From: Cornus controversa
Lineage: Eukaryota > Streptophyta > Magnoliopsida > Cornales > Cornaceae
Assembly: GCA_026545225.1 (NCBI GenBank)
Contig: CM048845.1
Location: 121,275,033-121,339,032, forward strand
Length of the DNA: 64,000 bases
Reading direction: 5' to 3'
The notes beneath the pieces were generated by a model. That model had not been told where the DNA came from and ran no database searches. It saw only the letters and a program-made list of their open reading frames with translations. The position numbers and the translations under genes are program-made. Of this stretch, positions 45,935 to 56,879 are shown in pieces; positions within the stretch are counted from its first letter, which is position 1, and every line of letters begins with the position of its first letter.

Positions 45935-48925
45935 TTAGACACACTCTCGGCTCGCTTCATGAATTGCGAGTATTTCAGAATGATTTGAAGAGGTTGCTGT
46001 CATTGTCTGTTTCATGGATCTCCATGATATAGCAGTGTCACCACAAGTAAATACATATCCTGTTTGTGATCGAGCTTTATGTGGATCAGAGAGATAACCT
46101 GCATCTGCATATCCAACTAACTGGGATTTTGATTTATTTGAATAAAACAATCCCATATCAGTGGTCCCACGAAGATATCTCATTATATGCTTGACACTAT
46201 TCCAATGTCTGCGGGTTGGTGCAGAACTGTACCGTGCCAGTAAGTTGACTGGAAAAGCTATGTCCGATCTTGTGCAATTTGTAAGGTACATCAGTGCACC
46301 AATAGCACTCAAATATGAAATTTTTGGACCAAGCAATTCTTCATGGATCTTTCTTCACATCAAGCGATCGGACGACCATTGGAGAACTTAATGGATGAGC
46401 TTTATCCATATAAAAACGCTTTAGAACCTTTTCTGTATAGGTTGACTGATGGATAAGAATTCCGCTTGGTAAATGCTCAATTTATAATCCAAGGCAAAAT
46501 CTTGTTTTTCCAAGCTCTTTTATTTCGAATTCTTTCTTTAAATAATCAGCAGTCGTGGTGAGCTCATCAGGATTTCCCACAAGGTTTAAATCATCAACAT
46601 ATACTGCTATAATTGCAAATCCAGATCCTAATTTATTAATGAAAACGCATGGACAGATTGGATTATTTACATATCCTTCTTTGATTAAGTACTTGCTAAG
46701 GCGATTGTACCACATGCGTCCACACTGCTTTAATCCGTACAACGATCGTTGTAACTTGATTGAATACATCGACTGTGGTTTTGAAGCGATTGCTTCAGGC
46801 ATTTGAAATCCTTCAAGGATTTTCATATAAATATCACTATCAAGTGATCCATATAAATATGCTGTAACCACGTCCATTAGATGCATATTCAGCCTTTCTG
46901 TGACTGTCAAATTAATCAGGAATCAGAATGTAATTGTATCCATTACCGGAGAATATGTCTCCTCATAATCAATACCAGGCCTTTATGAGAAACCTTGTGC
47001 CACTAAGCGGGCTTTGTATTTCATAATTTCATTTTTCTCATTTCTTTTCCGTACAAATACCCATTTGTACCCTACAGGCTTAACACCTTCAGGTGTCTGG
47101 ATTATAGATCCAAATACTTCACATTTTGCCAGTGAAGTTAATTCTGCCTGTATTGCCTCTTTCCATTTTGGCCAATCATTTCTGCGTCGACATTCGTCAA
47201 CGTATTGAGGTTCTGGATCTTCATTATCTCTTGCAATATCAAGAGCAACTGCAAAAGAGAATATGTTATCGACAAGAACATCATTTTTATTCCATCTCTT
47301 TGCATAATTTATTGAGATCTCATCATTTTCAGGTACAAATACCATTTTTTGTGCCTCATCAAGGGCTATCATTTATTTAGGGGCTATTTTTGCTCCCTTT
47401 GTAAGTATGGCCTCCTCAGGAGTGTCATCTTCTTTATCTACTTTCTCTTGTACTTTCTTTTTTCGAGGAACAGTATCTTTTGCACCAATGGGTCTCCCAC
47501 GCTTCAGGCGTGTTTTAGATGCATCTGCTGCAATACTTATAGATTGTCCAACAGGGACATCTATTTTTGCTGGGAAATTGGCAGCAGGGATATGAGATTG
47601 TATCACTTTACTTGTATTAGTAAATGCATCTGGCAATTGATTTACAATACTTTACAAATGAATGATTCTCTTAACTTCAAGTTCTCTTTGACTTGTAGGG
47701 GGATCAAAATGTGATAATGCCGTAGCATTCTAAGTGATCTCATGTTGTTGTTCAGGTTGTGTCATTTCTCCCCCTAGTGGTGGGAATACCACCTCATCAA
47801 AATGACAATCAGCAAATTTTGCTTTAAACAAATCTCCTATCATAGGTTCAAGATATCTAATGATAGATGGAGAGTCAAAACCTACATAAATTCCAAGTCT
47901 ACGTTGAGGGCCCATTTTTGTTCGTTGTGGTGGTGCAATAGGCACAAAGACAGAACAACCAAAAACTCATAAATGAGAGATATTTGGTTGTTGACCAACC
48001 ATAAGTTGTAGAGGTGAAAAACTATGGTAAGTAGTTGGTCTAATACGAACTAATGATGCTGCATGCAATATGGCATGTCCCCAAGCTGACACAGGGAGTT
48101 TTGTTTTCATAAGTAATGGTCTGGCAATCAATTGAAGACGTTTTATAAAAGACTCTGCTAGACCATTTTGAGTATGAGTGTGTGCAACAGGGTGTTCAAC
48201 ATCAGTGCCAATAGACATGCAATAGTCATTGAACATTTTAGATGTAAATTCTCTGGCATTATCAAGACAAATTGCCTTGATTGGATAATCTGGGAATTGT
48301 GCTCTTAAACGAATTGTTTGGGCCAAAAGTCTAGCAAATGCTACATTTCGAGTAGAAAGTAAACAGACATGGGACCATCTAGTTGAGGCATCAATTAAAA
48401 CCATAAAATAATGAAAAGGTCCACATAATGGGTGAATAAGTCCACATATATCTCCGTGGATCCTTTGTAAGAAATCAGGAGATTCAACAACAACTTTTGA
48501 AGGAGATGGCCTCACAATTAACTTTCCTTGTGAGCATGCAGTGCATGTATAATCACTTGTTAAAAGAATTTTTTGATTCTTTAATGGATGCCAATTTGAA
48601 CTTTCAATAATTCGGCGCATCATTGTTGACCCAGGATGACCAAGGCGATTATGCCATAATGTAAAATTCTTTGGGTCAGAGCATTTCTGGTGCATCACTA
48701 CTTGTGATTCAATTGCTCTTATTTTCATAAAATATAACCCAGAAGAGAAAGCAGGGAGTTTTTCTAAAACATGCTTCCGGCATGAAATAGTTGATATAAT
48801 GCATAGATATTTCATACTCCCTTTATTTATTGTTTCAATATGATATCCGTTATGACGTATATCTTTAAAACTCACCAGATTTCTCTTGGATCTGGCTGAG
48901 TAGAGAGCATCATCAATATGCAATT
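45935..48925 (-). pseudogene. Copia pol: integrase, reverse transcriptase and RNase H with stops
   Basis: From 48925 downward: GAG-pre-integrase HHCC region (LWHNRLGHP .. CTACSQGK), integrase core with the three acids in context (IHGDICG, CLDNAREFTS, NGLAESF), integrase C part (RRLGIYVGFDSPSIIRYLEP), reverse transcriptase (VGYKWVFVRKRN, YKARLVAQGFS, MDVVTAYLYGSLD, LYGLKQCGRMW, YVDD in IAVYVDDLNLVG), then RNase H (VGYADAGYLSDP, SEILAIHEASRE). Stops near 47964, 47728, 47372, 46980, 46920 and 46479 nearly all replace Arg, Gln or Trp codons, as C-to-T or G-to-A change would. One reading frame is otherwise largely kept. Confidence 0.92.
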
Positions 48926-49361
48926 ATGTTCCACATGGTAACACAATATTAGCCCTTCCAGAACCATCAATCAAGTCTATGGAACCTGATATGGTATTAA
49001 CATTAGCTTCAGCTAATGTAATCTGAGAAAAATATTTTCTATCTCTTAGGATAGTATGTGTCGTGGCACTGTCTACCAAACATATACCTTCATTACATTA
49101 ATAAAAGTGTAATTACAAACAAAACTTGTAATAATACACTAATAAAAATCAAAGAAAATTATATCTAATCAACGTGGACATTTCCATCATCATTCCACTG
49201 ATTATTGATTTCAGGGAGGTCTTTATAGATATCTAAAATATCAAGATGATTGATGACTACCGGTTCATAATTTTCGATAGCATTTGTTTCAATCTCTTTT
49301 TGCTTTCCTTTTCCTTTGATTTGAAGCTTGATATAGCTCAATGAAGTGTTTGGGCGTTTCG
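48926..49361 (-). pseudogene. Copia protease region, degraded
   Basis: Minus-strand piece between the zinc knuckle and integrase, with an expected aspartic protease like stretch (WLVDSATT-type context near 49075) and an upstream linker (KGKGKQKEIETNAIENYEPV). Broken by shifts. Confidence 0.55.
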
Positions 49362-50437
49362 ACAGGTCTGTGACCAATGCCCATTTATACCACAGCGAAA
49401 GCAAGCATTTTCATATTGTTTGGAGGTTACCTTCAGCACACCTTTCAATTTTTCTTGCTTTGCCCCACTTCCATTTCCTTCATGATAATATGGTGTGTAG
49501 TTCCTACTAGAAAACTCAAATGAAGGATAACCACCATAATTATTATTTCTGTCGTGGCCACGTCCACGACCACTTCCAATTCCACGACCATTAAAGGATG
49601 CTGAATGAAGCTAATCCGGTCGGACGGGATAAGTGGTTTTCTAATAAGAGCTCATTATTTTGTTCAGCTACTAATAAGCAAGATATCAACTCAGAATATC
49701 TTGTAAAATATCTCTCTCGATACTGCTGCTAGAGGAGCTAGTTCGAGGAATGAAATGTGGTAAATGTTTTTTTTTCTAACATATCCACATCATTTTTAGG
49801 CTCTCCACATAAATTCATTTGGGAGCTAATTCGGAATAGAGCTGAATTATATTCTATTACCGATTTATAATCAGACAACTTCAATTTTGACCAGTTGTCT
49901 CGAGCTCTTGGCAGATTTATAATTCTTTGATTCGAACATATCCTTCAAATTTTTCCATAGTGTGGACGAGTCTTTTATTGTAAGATACTCAAAATTTTAT
50001 ATGTAAGTATATTGACAGAATAAAATAATATAAATATGAACGTGTCACTTCGCAATCGAGAAGGACTTTATATATACATATATATGTAGGTATATTGACA
50101 GAATAAAATAAATATGAACATGTCACTTCGCAATCGGGAAGGACTTTATATATACAAATATATTATATATTTATATGTATATATAGATATATCTATATAA
50201 ATATATAGATTATATGTATGAGTATATATATATATACATATACACCAACAGATATATTATATATTTATCTATATATATATAGATATATGTATACATATAT
50301 TTATCTATTGAAATGACATCAAATATAATTTTCATACCTTTTACTTGAAAGTGAAAAATAAAATTGTCTTCTCCGTTCGTCAAAACCTCGTGCTTTTACT
50401 TGACTTCTCGAGTGGTCAGAATCTCGTGTTGATAACG
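49362..50437 (-). pseudogene. Copia gag, degraded, with zinc knuckle
   Basis: The CX2CX4HX4C knuckle reads CFRCGINGHWSQTC (49403-49362). The upstream gag is heavily broken. Between 50000 and 50330 it holds a tandem duplication of about 80 bp (gacagaataaaataaatatgaac..) and TA-rich microsatellites that are not part of a normal gag. The first bases inside the 5' LTR on the minus strand (CGTTATCAACACGAG) are the probable primer-binding site. Confidence 0.75.
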
Positions 50438-50742
50438 TGTTGTAAAAGTAGTATATATATGTATATGTATATGTATATGTATATATATATATATGTGGCA
50501 GTGTGTATAATAGAAAAAGAGAAGAAGATTGAGAAGAAAGAGAGAAAGCGAGAGTAGAGATCCGAGAGAGAGAAAGAGAGATAACAGTGAGAGAGAGAAA
50601 AGTTTCTGTCAAAAGAAAAATCACCCTTTGTATATGATCTGATGCTCATATATATAGCAAATGAAAGGAGGTGGGGTGGAGAGATATTTAGATAGGTAAT
50701 ATCTTGTCATAAGAAGCCACGTGGGTGAACCCACTTACAATA
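50438..50742 (-). repeat. Copia 5' LTR
   Basis: TGTTGTAAAAGTAGTATATA to CCCACTTACAATA; the final CA has become TA. Longer than the other LTR through TATG/TA repeat number. Confidence 0.93.
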
Positions 50743-50946
50743 GTACCAAATTTTATTTACAATAGATCATATTAATCCGTCAAACTTTTATATTCTCTTT
50801 ATTTTGACTTCATTTGATCAAATTAAACTATTATCTTTGACCATCTCACATATTTTTATTTTATATTATTTTGATTTAATTTTTTTACAGTGACATCAAT
50901 TTAATATTAATTACGTGACAATATAATTTGTACATTATTTATTTTT

Positions 50947-51516
50947 GGAAGGCGATATTTTCACTCCACTTTTCTACTTTAACACTTTATCTGTCTTTTT
51001 CTTTTAAATGAAATGACAAGGTCTCTAAACTTATTAATGCATTATCTCTTATTTTATAATACCATAATTATCCTTTATACTATAAACTCCATCTTTTTCT
51101 TTTTATTTATTTATCTTTTTTACAAATAACCTTTTTCTTGGGTCATTATTTTTTAGCAATTTTTTTTTTATCTTGTCAAAAGAGATAATTTATTCAATAG
51201 AGGTAACATTTTTTTGGTATTTTTTTGTTGGGTACTGTCAAAAGAGATAATTTAATCAATAAAGATAATTCCTTTTTTGGGAATGGTCAAAAAAGAAATT
51301 TTATTCAATAGAGATAAATTTTTTTGGGTACATTTTTTTGTCATGTCAAAAGAGAAAATTTATTCAAAAAAAGATAATTTTTGTAATTTTTGTGGGTCCT
51401 TTTTTTTTTTTTGCGTATCATATATTCTTTCCGATCGTGTCAAATGAGATATTTTATTCAACAAAGATAACTTTTTTTGGGGGGGTCTTGTCAAAAGAAA
51501 TAATTTATTCTAACGT

Positions 51517-51558
<42 letters not shown>

Positions 51559-51730
51559 GGTTGTGTAAAAAAAGATAGCTTTTTTGAAAAAAAAATTATT
51601 TGTCAAAAGAGACAAAAAATATTAAAGATTGGATATAGAGAGGAGGATATTTGAAAGCGTAGTCGTGTAATTTGAAGAAAAAAAAATAATTTACTTGTAG
51701 AGTTAAAGCTAGAAGTGTCATTTATTTTAT
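50947..51730. mobile_element. TIR element family B, truncated copy
   Basis: Paralogue of 12433-13239, starting GGAAGGCGATATTTTCACTC, with a (TA)n tract at 51519-51555. Right end missing. Confidence 0.7.
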
Positions 51731-52381
51731 GATAAATATCACTGACACCCTTTAAGGTTTGATGTATTGACATGCGGTTACATTTTTGTGAATTTTCATC
51801 AACAACATCTCCAGTCAGTTTTTCCATTTTTTTAATATTTTAAATGTCTTGATTGCCACTGATTATTTAAATGTATTTTAATATAAAAATATTAGAATAG
51901 GAAAATAACCACAATACCCTTCATGATAATATGCATAGGCAACTAATTTTTTATTTTATATTAATATTATTATTTATGGAGATAAATAATTATATATATT
52001 AGGCTATATATATTATAGTGTATATATATAGATAGATAGAGAAAAAGAAAGAGAAATTTAATTACTTTTTTATTATATGTTTAACATTATTATTTATGGA
52101 AATAAATAATTATATATAGATTACGTATATTATACTATATATATAGGTAAATTCAAAGGGGTATTTTGGTCCATTAGACAGGGTTAAATAAATAAATTTA
52201 GTATTCAAATGATTTTGGTCAAAAGTCAAAAGGCAGTATAGTCATTTCACCATTAAAAAATGCTCTTACATGGTGTACTTTTGGTAAGAGGGAGTGTAGG
52301 GAGTGTTGGTGACAAAAATTCACAAAGTTGTAGTCGCGTATCAATACATCAAACTTCATAGAGTGTCAATGATATTTACCC
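51731..52381. mobile_element. MULE-type MITE with long inverted repeats
   Basis: 651 bp. The left GATAAATATCACTGACACCC matches the complement of the right GAGTGTCAATGATATTTACCC, and the arms stay alignable for about 90 bp. Flanked by an exact 10-bp duplication TTTATTTTAT (51721-51730, 52382-52391). The interior has an internal duplication (ttattatttatggagataaataattatata, about 51960 and 52085). A truncated copy is at 13240. Confidence 0.85.
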
Positions 52382-52544
52382 TTTATTTTATGCAGCTGAT
52401 ATTGACACTCTACTAATATCCTCTGACACTTCACTCATATCTATTTTAATAATAAAATTACAAAAATGTCCCTATGACATACAATCTTTGAGACTCTTTC
52501 CAATTCCTTGCTTACATTTCCTATAAACCAATACAAATTAAAGA
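52382..52544. other. Short spacer
   Basis: AT-rich; ends in ATTAAAGA, the target duplication of the next element. No coding sequence. Confidence 0.5.
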
Positions 52545-52797
52545 GGGAGGCGATATTCGCACTCCTATTTTTTACAATTACAACCCACTTGTCTTTTTCT
52601 TTTAAAAGAAATGACAAAAAATTCCCTAATAAATAATACATCATTTTTTATTTTACAATACCACAACTACCCTTTATATATACTATAAACTTAAACATTT
52701 TTTAGCTTCTTTACTTTCTTCATTACCATTTTTGTTTTTCTAGTTTCTGTCAAAATAAATAAATTTTTTTACTTTCTTTACTTTATTTAGTACTTTT

Positions 52798-53167
52798 TGA
52801 TGAAGCAGGAATTCACCCCGAACTGGTCAAACGCCAACCTGTGAAAAAAGATGAAAGAAAGGTAGTCGATAGGGCACCGGTGTGGTACCGGCCGATTACG
52901 CTCCGACGATCAAGTCAAAAATCGAAAAAAAGGCTCTTCGCTATAAAGGGGTTCAAAGGGTACTAATTGGGTCCCTTGGTCTCTGGACCGTCTCTATATT
53001 TATAACGATCCCATAAGGTTGCATCGTGGTTGGAGACTTAGTTCTTTTAGTTTCCCAGTCCTTCTTGGTGATAGAGATCACCCGGTCAAAGATAGACTTT
53101 TGTACACGTCACTTTGTTTTTATCTTCCACGTCAATAGTTTTACAGTTGGAGTCAAATACTCTATCA
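52798..53167 (-). repeat. Gypsy LTR (3' LTR in element orientation)
   Basis: 370 bp, TGATGAAGCAGGAATTCACC to CAAATACTCTATCA. Clearly related to the 24013 LTR along its length (GGTCAAACGCCAACCTRTRAAA, CCGACGATCAAGTCA). Minus-strand TATA-like TTATAAATATAG near 53000. Confidence 0.88.
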
Positions 53168-53349
53168 GATGCCCCCTGTTCATGAGGGTTGCTCGCCAAA
53201 CCTTAAGAACACTCCAATTGGCTCTTTGGGTTATCCAGATGTGTCATTTTATCTGTAACAGAAAGAAAGAAACTGTACACCTCATCTGTGCGGTCCGCGG
53301 ATCCAACTATCATATATTTTTGTGTATCATATATATATATATATTTTTA

Positions 53350-53600
53350 CTGGCGTGGGCCCCCACGGCCTTGGCTGCGTCAGTGACGCGGCTCGGGCTG
53401 CGTCCTGGACGCGGCCTTGGCTGCGTCGACGCGACTCGGACCGAGACTGGGACACGACCTTGGCTGCGTCTGCGATGCAGCTCGGACCGCGTCCTGGGCT
53501 GCGCCTGGTACGTTTCTTGATGCAGCTCGGGCTGCGTCCTGGTTACTTGAGCTGCGTCCTCGTTGCATTCCCGGCTCGAACCACGTCCTCTTTGAGTCTT
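53350..53600. repeat. GC-rich minisatellite, about 25-35-bp units
   Basis: Irregular repeats of GGCTGCGTC plus CTGGACGCGGCTCG or CGATGCAGCTCGGAC. It occupies the same place (next to the polypurine tract) as the unrelated 15-bp array of the 24013 element. ORFs across it are repeat artefacts. Confidence 0.85.
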
Positions 53601-53624
53601 AAAAGTAGGGACATCAGAGAGTAA

Positions 53625-53775
53625 TCCTTTGAGCCGTCAGAAGAACGTTGGATTAGGACCGTTGAAGGCTCAGAAGAATGTTGCTTTAGGACAGTGAACG
53701 TTGGAGGATCAGAAGAAGGACAGTGAACGTTGGAGGCTCAGAAGAAGGATGGTGAACGTTGGAGGTGGAGTGACC
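53625..53775. repeat. About 30-bp tandem repeat upstream of the antisense gene
   Basis: Four or five copies around GAAGAAGGACAGTGAACGTTGGAGG, directly upstream of a TATA box. Could act as repeated promoter elements; inferred from position. Confidence 0.8.
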
Positions 53776-53787
53776 GTTGGGGTGGTG

Positions 53788-53797
53788 TCTATATAAT
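53788..53797 (+). promoter_or_regulatory. TATA box of the antisense gene in the Gypsy element
   Basis: CTATATAATG about 170 bp before the ATG at 53964, followed by a C/A-rich leader. Strand and distance fit a start site for the plus-strand gene. Confidence 0.55.
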
Positions 53798-53963
53798 GCC
53801 TTAGCCCCATTTTCATTCACTCACAACTCATATGCATTTTAACTTTCTTCATTTCCTTTCTCGCTGTTTACACGTTGTTGATTGTAACTTTGAGAAACCT
53901 TCTCCAGAAATATTTGCTCCAGACTCTCCCCTTCTTTAAGTGTTTGACTTTTTGCACGGTATT

Positions 53964-55816
53964 ATGGCTGATTACCTAGAATGTCAAGACATTGCTTCCG
54001 CCATGACTGACTCCGAAGTGGAAGAGCTCGTTGTCCACTATGCTTTTCCCAGAGGAGTTGTTGCTAGAGCCCCCTTGCCAGCTGAGAGAGCCTTCTCTAT
54101 TTGTGAGGGGGAAACATGCTTTTATGAGGCATACTTCATATCGGGACTCCGATTTCCTATTCCGAGGTTTGCCAAAGAGTTTCTTCGTGCAGCCAACCTT
54201 GCCCCTTCTCAACTTACACCCAACTCCTGGCGCATCCTTATGTCATGCCTAGTGTTGTGGGAACATTGCAAGTTTAGCTCCCCACTGTCTCTCAATGAGT
54301 TTCTTTCTTGTTATACTATTATGAGAAATAAAGATTGGCGCCAGATACAAAGCCAATCGAGTGCAGGGAATTTACCCAGAGGGTTGGTAATTGTTGACCA
54401 CGGCAACTATGTCAAAGGTTGGAAAAGTAGATTCTTTTTCATTTTCGGGGATTGGGAATCTCCTCCATACTGCATTCCCCGCTCCTGGACTGACGGAGAT
54501 GTCGACGGTATTTTACTTCTATCTTTTCTCTTTGCAAGTTCTCTCTTTCTACATACTTTACATAATATGAGTCTTGCTTTGCCCAGCCATCCGAGTCGAA
54601 CCTTTCGTGGACAGTGATGAGGAGAGCAGATTGGTGACTGCTCATGATGCCCATATAAGGGAGGCGGCAGTTTTGACTTCTGACGAGGGGTTGCGTCTAT
54701 TGGGGTACCCTCCTCGTGTGGCCATACCCAAGCGTGGTATGTATTAACATTTTTACTTACTCTTTTGTATGAATTGTTAGCTATGTGCTTACTCGTAAAA
54801 ATACCCAGGGTCTTCTCGGAGAGGGCCTGATAAAGGCATTGTTATGCTAGCAAAGGGAAAAGGCATCGCTGCTTCTTCCTCTGCTCCTGCCTTGAAGAAG
54901 ATACGAAGGCCTATGGTGGCTAGAAGAAGCGGTGGTTTTTGAAGCGGAGGCTTGTCCTCTCCTCCTTCTGTTGGGAATCCTTTCCCTGCTGGGACTTTTC
55001 CTGCTTCTACTCTCGAATCAGCGAGCATTCTGAATCTGAGTTCGTTTGGGCTGGCCGCCCCTCAGTTATTTGGGAGTAACAATCCCCCGGGCCCGACTCC
55101 CTTCGGAGTGCCCCCGACTCAATTATTCGGTGGTGGTTCACAGGTGTCTTTTTCTCCCGCTACTAGTTTCACTGGATTAATGTCGCCTGCGGTATTTCAA
55201 ACCGGGTCCATTCTGTCTGATTCATCTCTCGCCGTGGGTTGTGTTAGGGAGTTTGTTCTCCCCAATGATATCGAGAAAGTGGTCAGCCTTGAGTCCCGGC
55301 AATCTACCGGGTTTATGGTGGCAAACTTGGCCAAGGTTTGTTTCATTCGTATTTTACCGCCTTCTTTTATCTTTCTGTGTACTCATGTAATCATTTATCT
55401 CTGTTCACTAGGGCCTGACATTCGCACAAGGCGTCTCCAACCGCCTCTTATGGACGGAGGAAGAGATGGAGAAACAGAAGACTACCTTTGAAGCTGAACG
55501 TTCTTCTTTCCGCACTGAACGTTTCACACTGTTTTCAGAGTTGGAGGCTATTCGGACCTCTCATGGCACTTGCGGGGGAGCGATTGATAGCCTTACCGCT
55601 AAACTTAAACATGAGCAGGAGGAGATGGCTAGATGGCAGGCTGACCTTCCGGGGATCAAAGATTTGGCAGTTGAAGATTTCAAAGAATCGGCTGACTTTG
55701 ATAGGGCTTGCAGCCAATCATATATTGATGGTTTTGAGTATTTCCGTGAAGTGGCGAAGGAGGAATGGTCGGACATGGACTTTTCAAAGTTGCAACTCAG
55801 AGAGCCTGATCCCTGA
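53964..55816 (+). CDS. Antisense spliced gene of the Gypsy element (putative gypsy-type transposon protein, Transposase_28-like)
   Basis: Four exons join in frame: 53964-54507, 54587-54736, 54809-55335, 55412-55816 (541 residues, counting one internal stop). All introns are GT-AG and short (72-79 bp). Exon 1 has the plant-transposon signature RFPIPRFAKEFLRAANLAPS followed by QLTPNSWRILMSCLVLWE. Exons 2 and 3 give a Ser/Pro/Gly-rich middle (SSGSNNP-like), and exon 4 a charged, coiled-coil-like tail (EEEMEKQKTTFEAERSSFRT .. LTAKLKHEQEEMARWQ). TGA at 54940-54942 in exon 3 looks like a CGA change. It opposes the element's pol and has its own TATA box. Its function in such elements is not known. 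Start chosen as the first ATG in frame. Confidence 0.7.
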
Positions 55817-55924
55817 TTTTTTTTTTTTTTTTGTATTTGTAGTGCATTTCCTCCTGTAATCTCTTTTCCTTAATCAATGAAGAAGTACTTGCTTTTTTTT
55901 TTAAGATCCCTCTAGAGGCGTCCC
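55817..55924. other. 3' end of the antisense gene
   Basis: T-rich tract (55817-55832) and a CAATGAAGAAG region after the stop. No clear AATAAA. Leads into the 97-bp array. Confidence 0.4.
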
Positions 55925-56615
55925 TCTGTCGGTTTGCACCTCGTAAGGCTTTATCAATGTTCTCGGGATTAATCCATCCCGCCTTTTTTATCAAAGGCCC
56001 TTTGCGAAGATGTGCCCACGTAGGGCTATACCCCCATAGGGTTTATTTCAAAAATATTCTCGGGATTAATTCATCCCGCCTTTTTGATCAAAGGCCCTTG
56101 GCAAAGGTGTGCCCCCGTAGGGCTATACCCCCATAGGGTTTATTTCAACAATGTTCTAGGGATTATTCCATCCCTCATTTTTCATCAAAGGCCCTTTGCA
56201 AAGGTGTGCCCCCGTAGGGCTATACCCCGATAGGGTTTATTTCAACAATGTTCTCGGGATTAATCCATCCCGTCTTTTTCATCAAAAGCCCTTTGCAAAG
56301 GTGTGCCCCCGTAAGGCTATACCCCCGTAGGGTTTATTTCAACAATGTTCTCGGGATTAATCCATCCCGCCTTTTTCATCAAAGGCCCTTTGCAAAGGTG
56401 TGCCCCCGTAAGGCTATACCCCCGTAGGGTTTATTTCAACAATGTTCTCGGGATTAATCCATCCCGCTTTTTTCATCAAAGGCCCTTGGCAAAGGTGTGC
56501 CCCCGTAGGGCTATACCCCCATAGGGTTTATTTCAACAATGTTCTCGAGATTAATCTATCCCGCCTTTTTCATCAAATGCCCTTTGCAAAGGTGTACCCC
56601 CGTAGGGTTATTCAG
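55925..56615. repeat. 97-bp satellite-like array
   Basis: Seven monomers, GTTCTCGGGATTAATCCATC onward, at 55959, 56056, 56153, 56250, 56347, 56444 and 56541: exactly 97 bp apart each time. Same family as the 96-bp array of the 24013 element. It sits between the antisense gene and pol, that is, in the element's 3' untranslated region. Confidence 0.95.
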
Positions 56616-56879
56616 ATATGAAAGCATATTTTCAAGAGATTAATATTTGATATTCTAATAATGGAATTCATTCAAGAGTAATAAATGAACATAAAGCTGA
56701 GGCCTTACTCTGAGGCTCAGTAATGAAGAAGTATAAATATAAAACTAGAGCCTTACTCTAAAGCTTGATAATGAAGACTAGTTCTAGAAACATGCTATTA
56801 AAGCAGATGCAAACTAAAAGAAATTGACAAGAAAAAACTTTACTAATAGTATTTCCTTAGATGTTCGGCATTCCAAGGA
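56616..56879. other. Gypsy 3' untranslated spacer
   Basis: Non-coding; contains GAGGCCTTACTCTGAGGCTC and a partial repeat of it (gagccttactctaaagcttg). Parallels 26776-26935 of the other Gypsy. Confidence 0.5.

Larger units (their letters stand above)
45143..50742 (-). mobile_element. Complete but decayed Ty1/Copia retrotransposon
   Basis: 5600 bp with two LTRs of 291 and 305 bp, flanked by an exact 5-bp duplication GTACC (45138-45142, 50743-50747). The block I paralogue (near 12235) has the empty site (cataccaaatttt). Minus-strand order: 5' LTR, gag with zinc knuckle, protease/integrase, reverse transcriptase, RNase H, polypurine tract (AAGGGGGAG, 45442-45434), 3' LTR. The LTRs differ at about five bases outside a TATG/TA microsatellite, so insertion is young, later than the block duplication. 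All ORFs have stops. Confidence 0.95.

Noticed and set aside
53322-53624. ORFs of up to 164 codons in the GC-rich region
   Set aside because: Arise from the GGCTGCGTC minisatellite next to the Gypsy polypurine tract.
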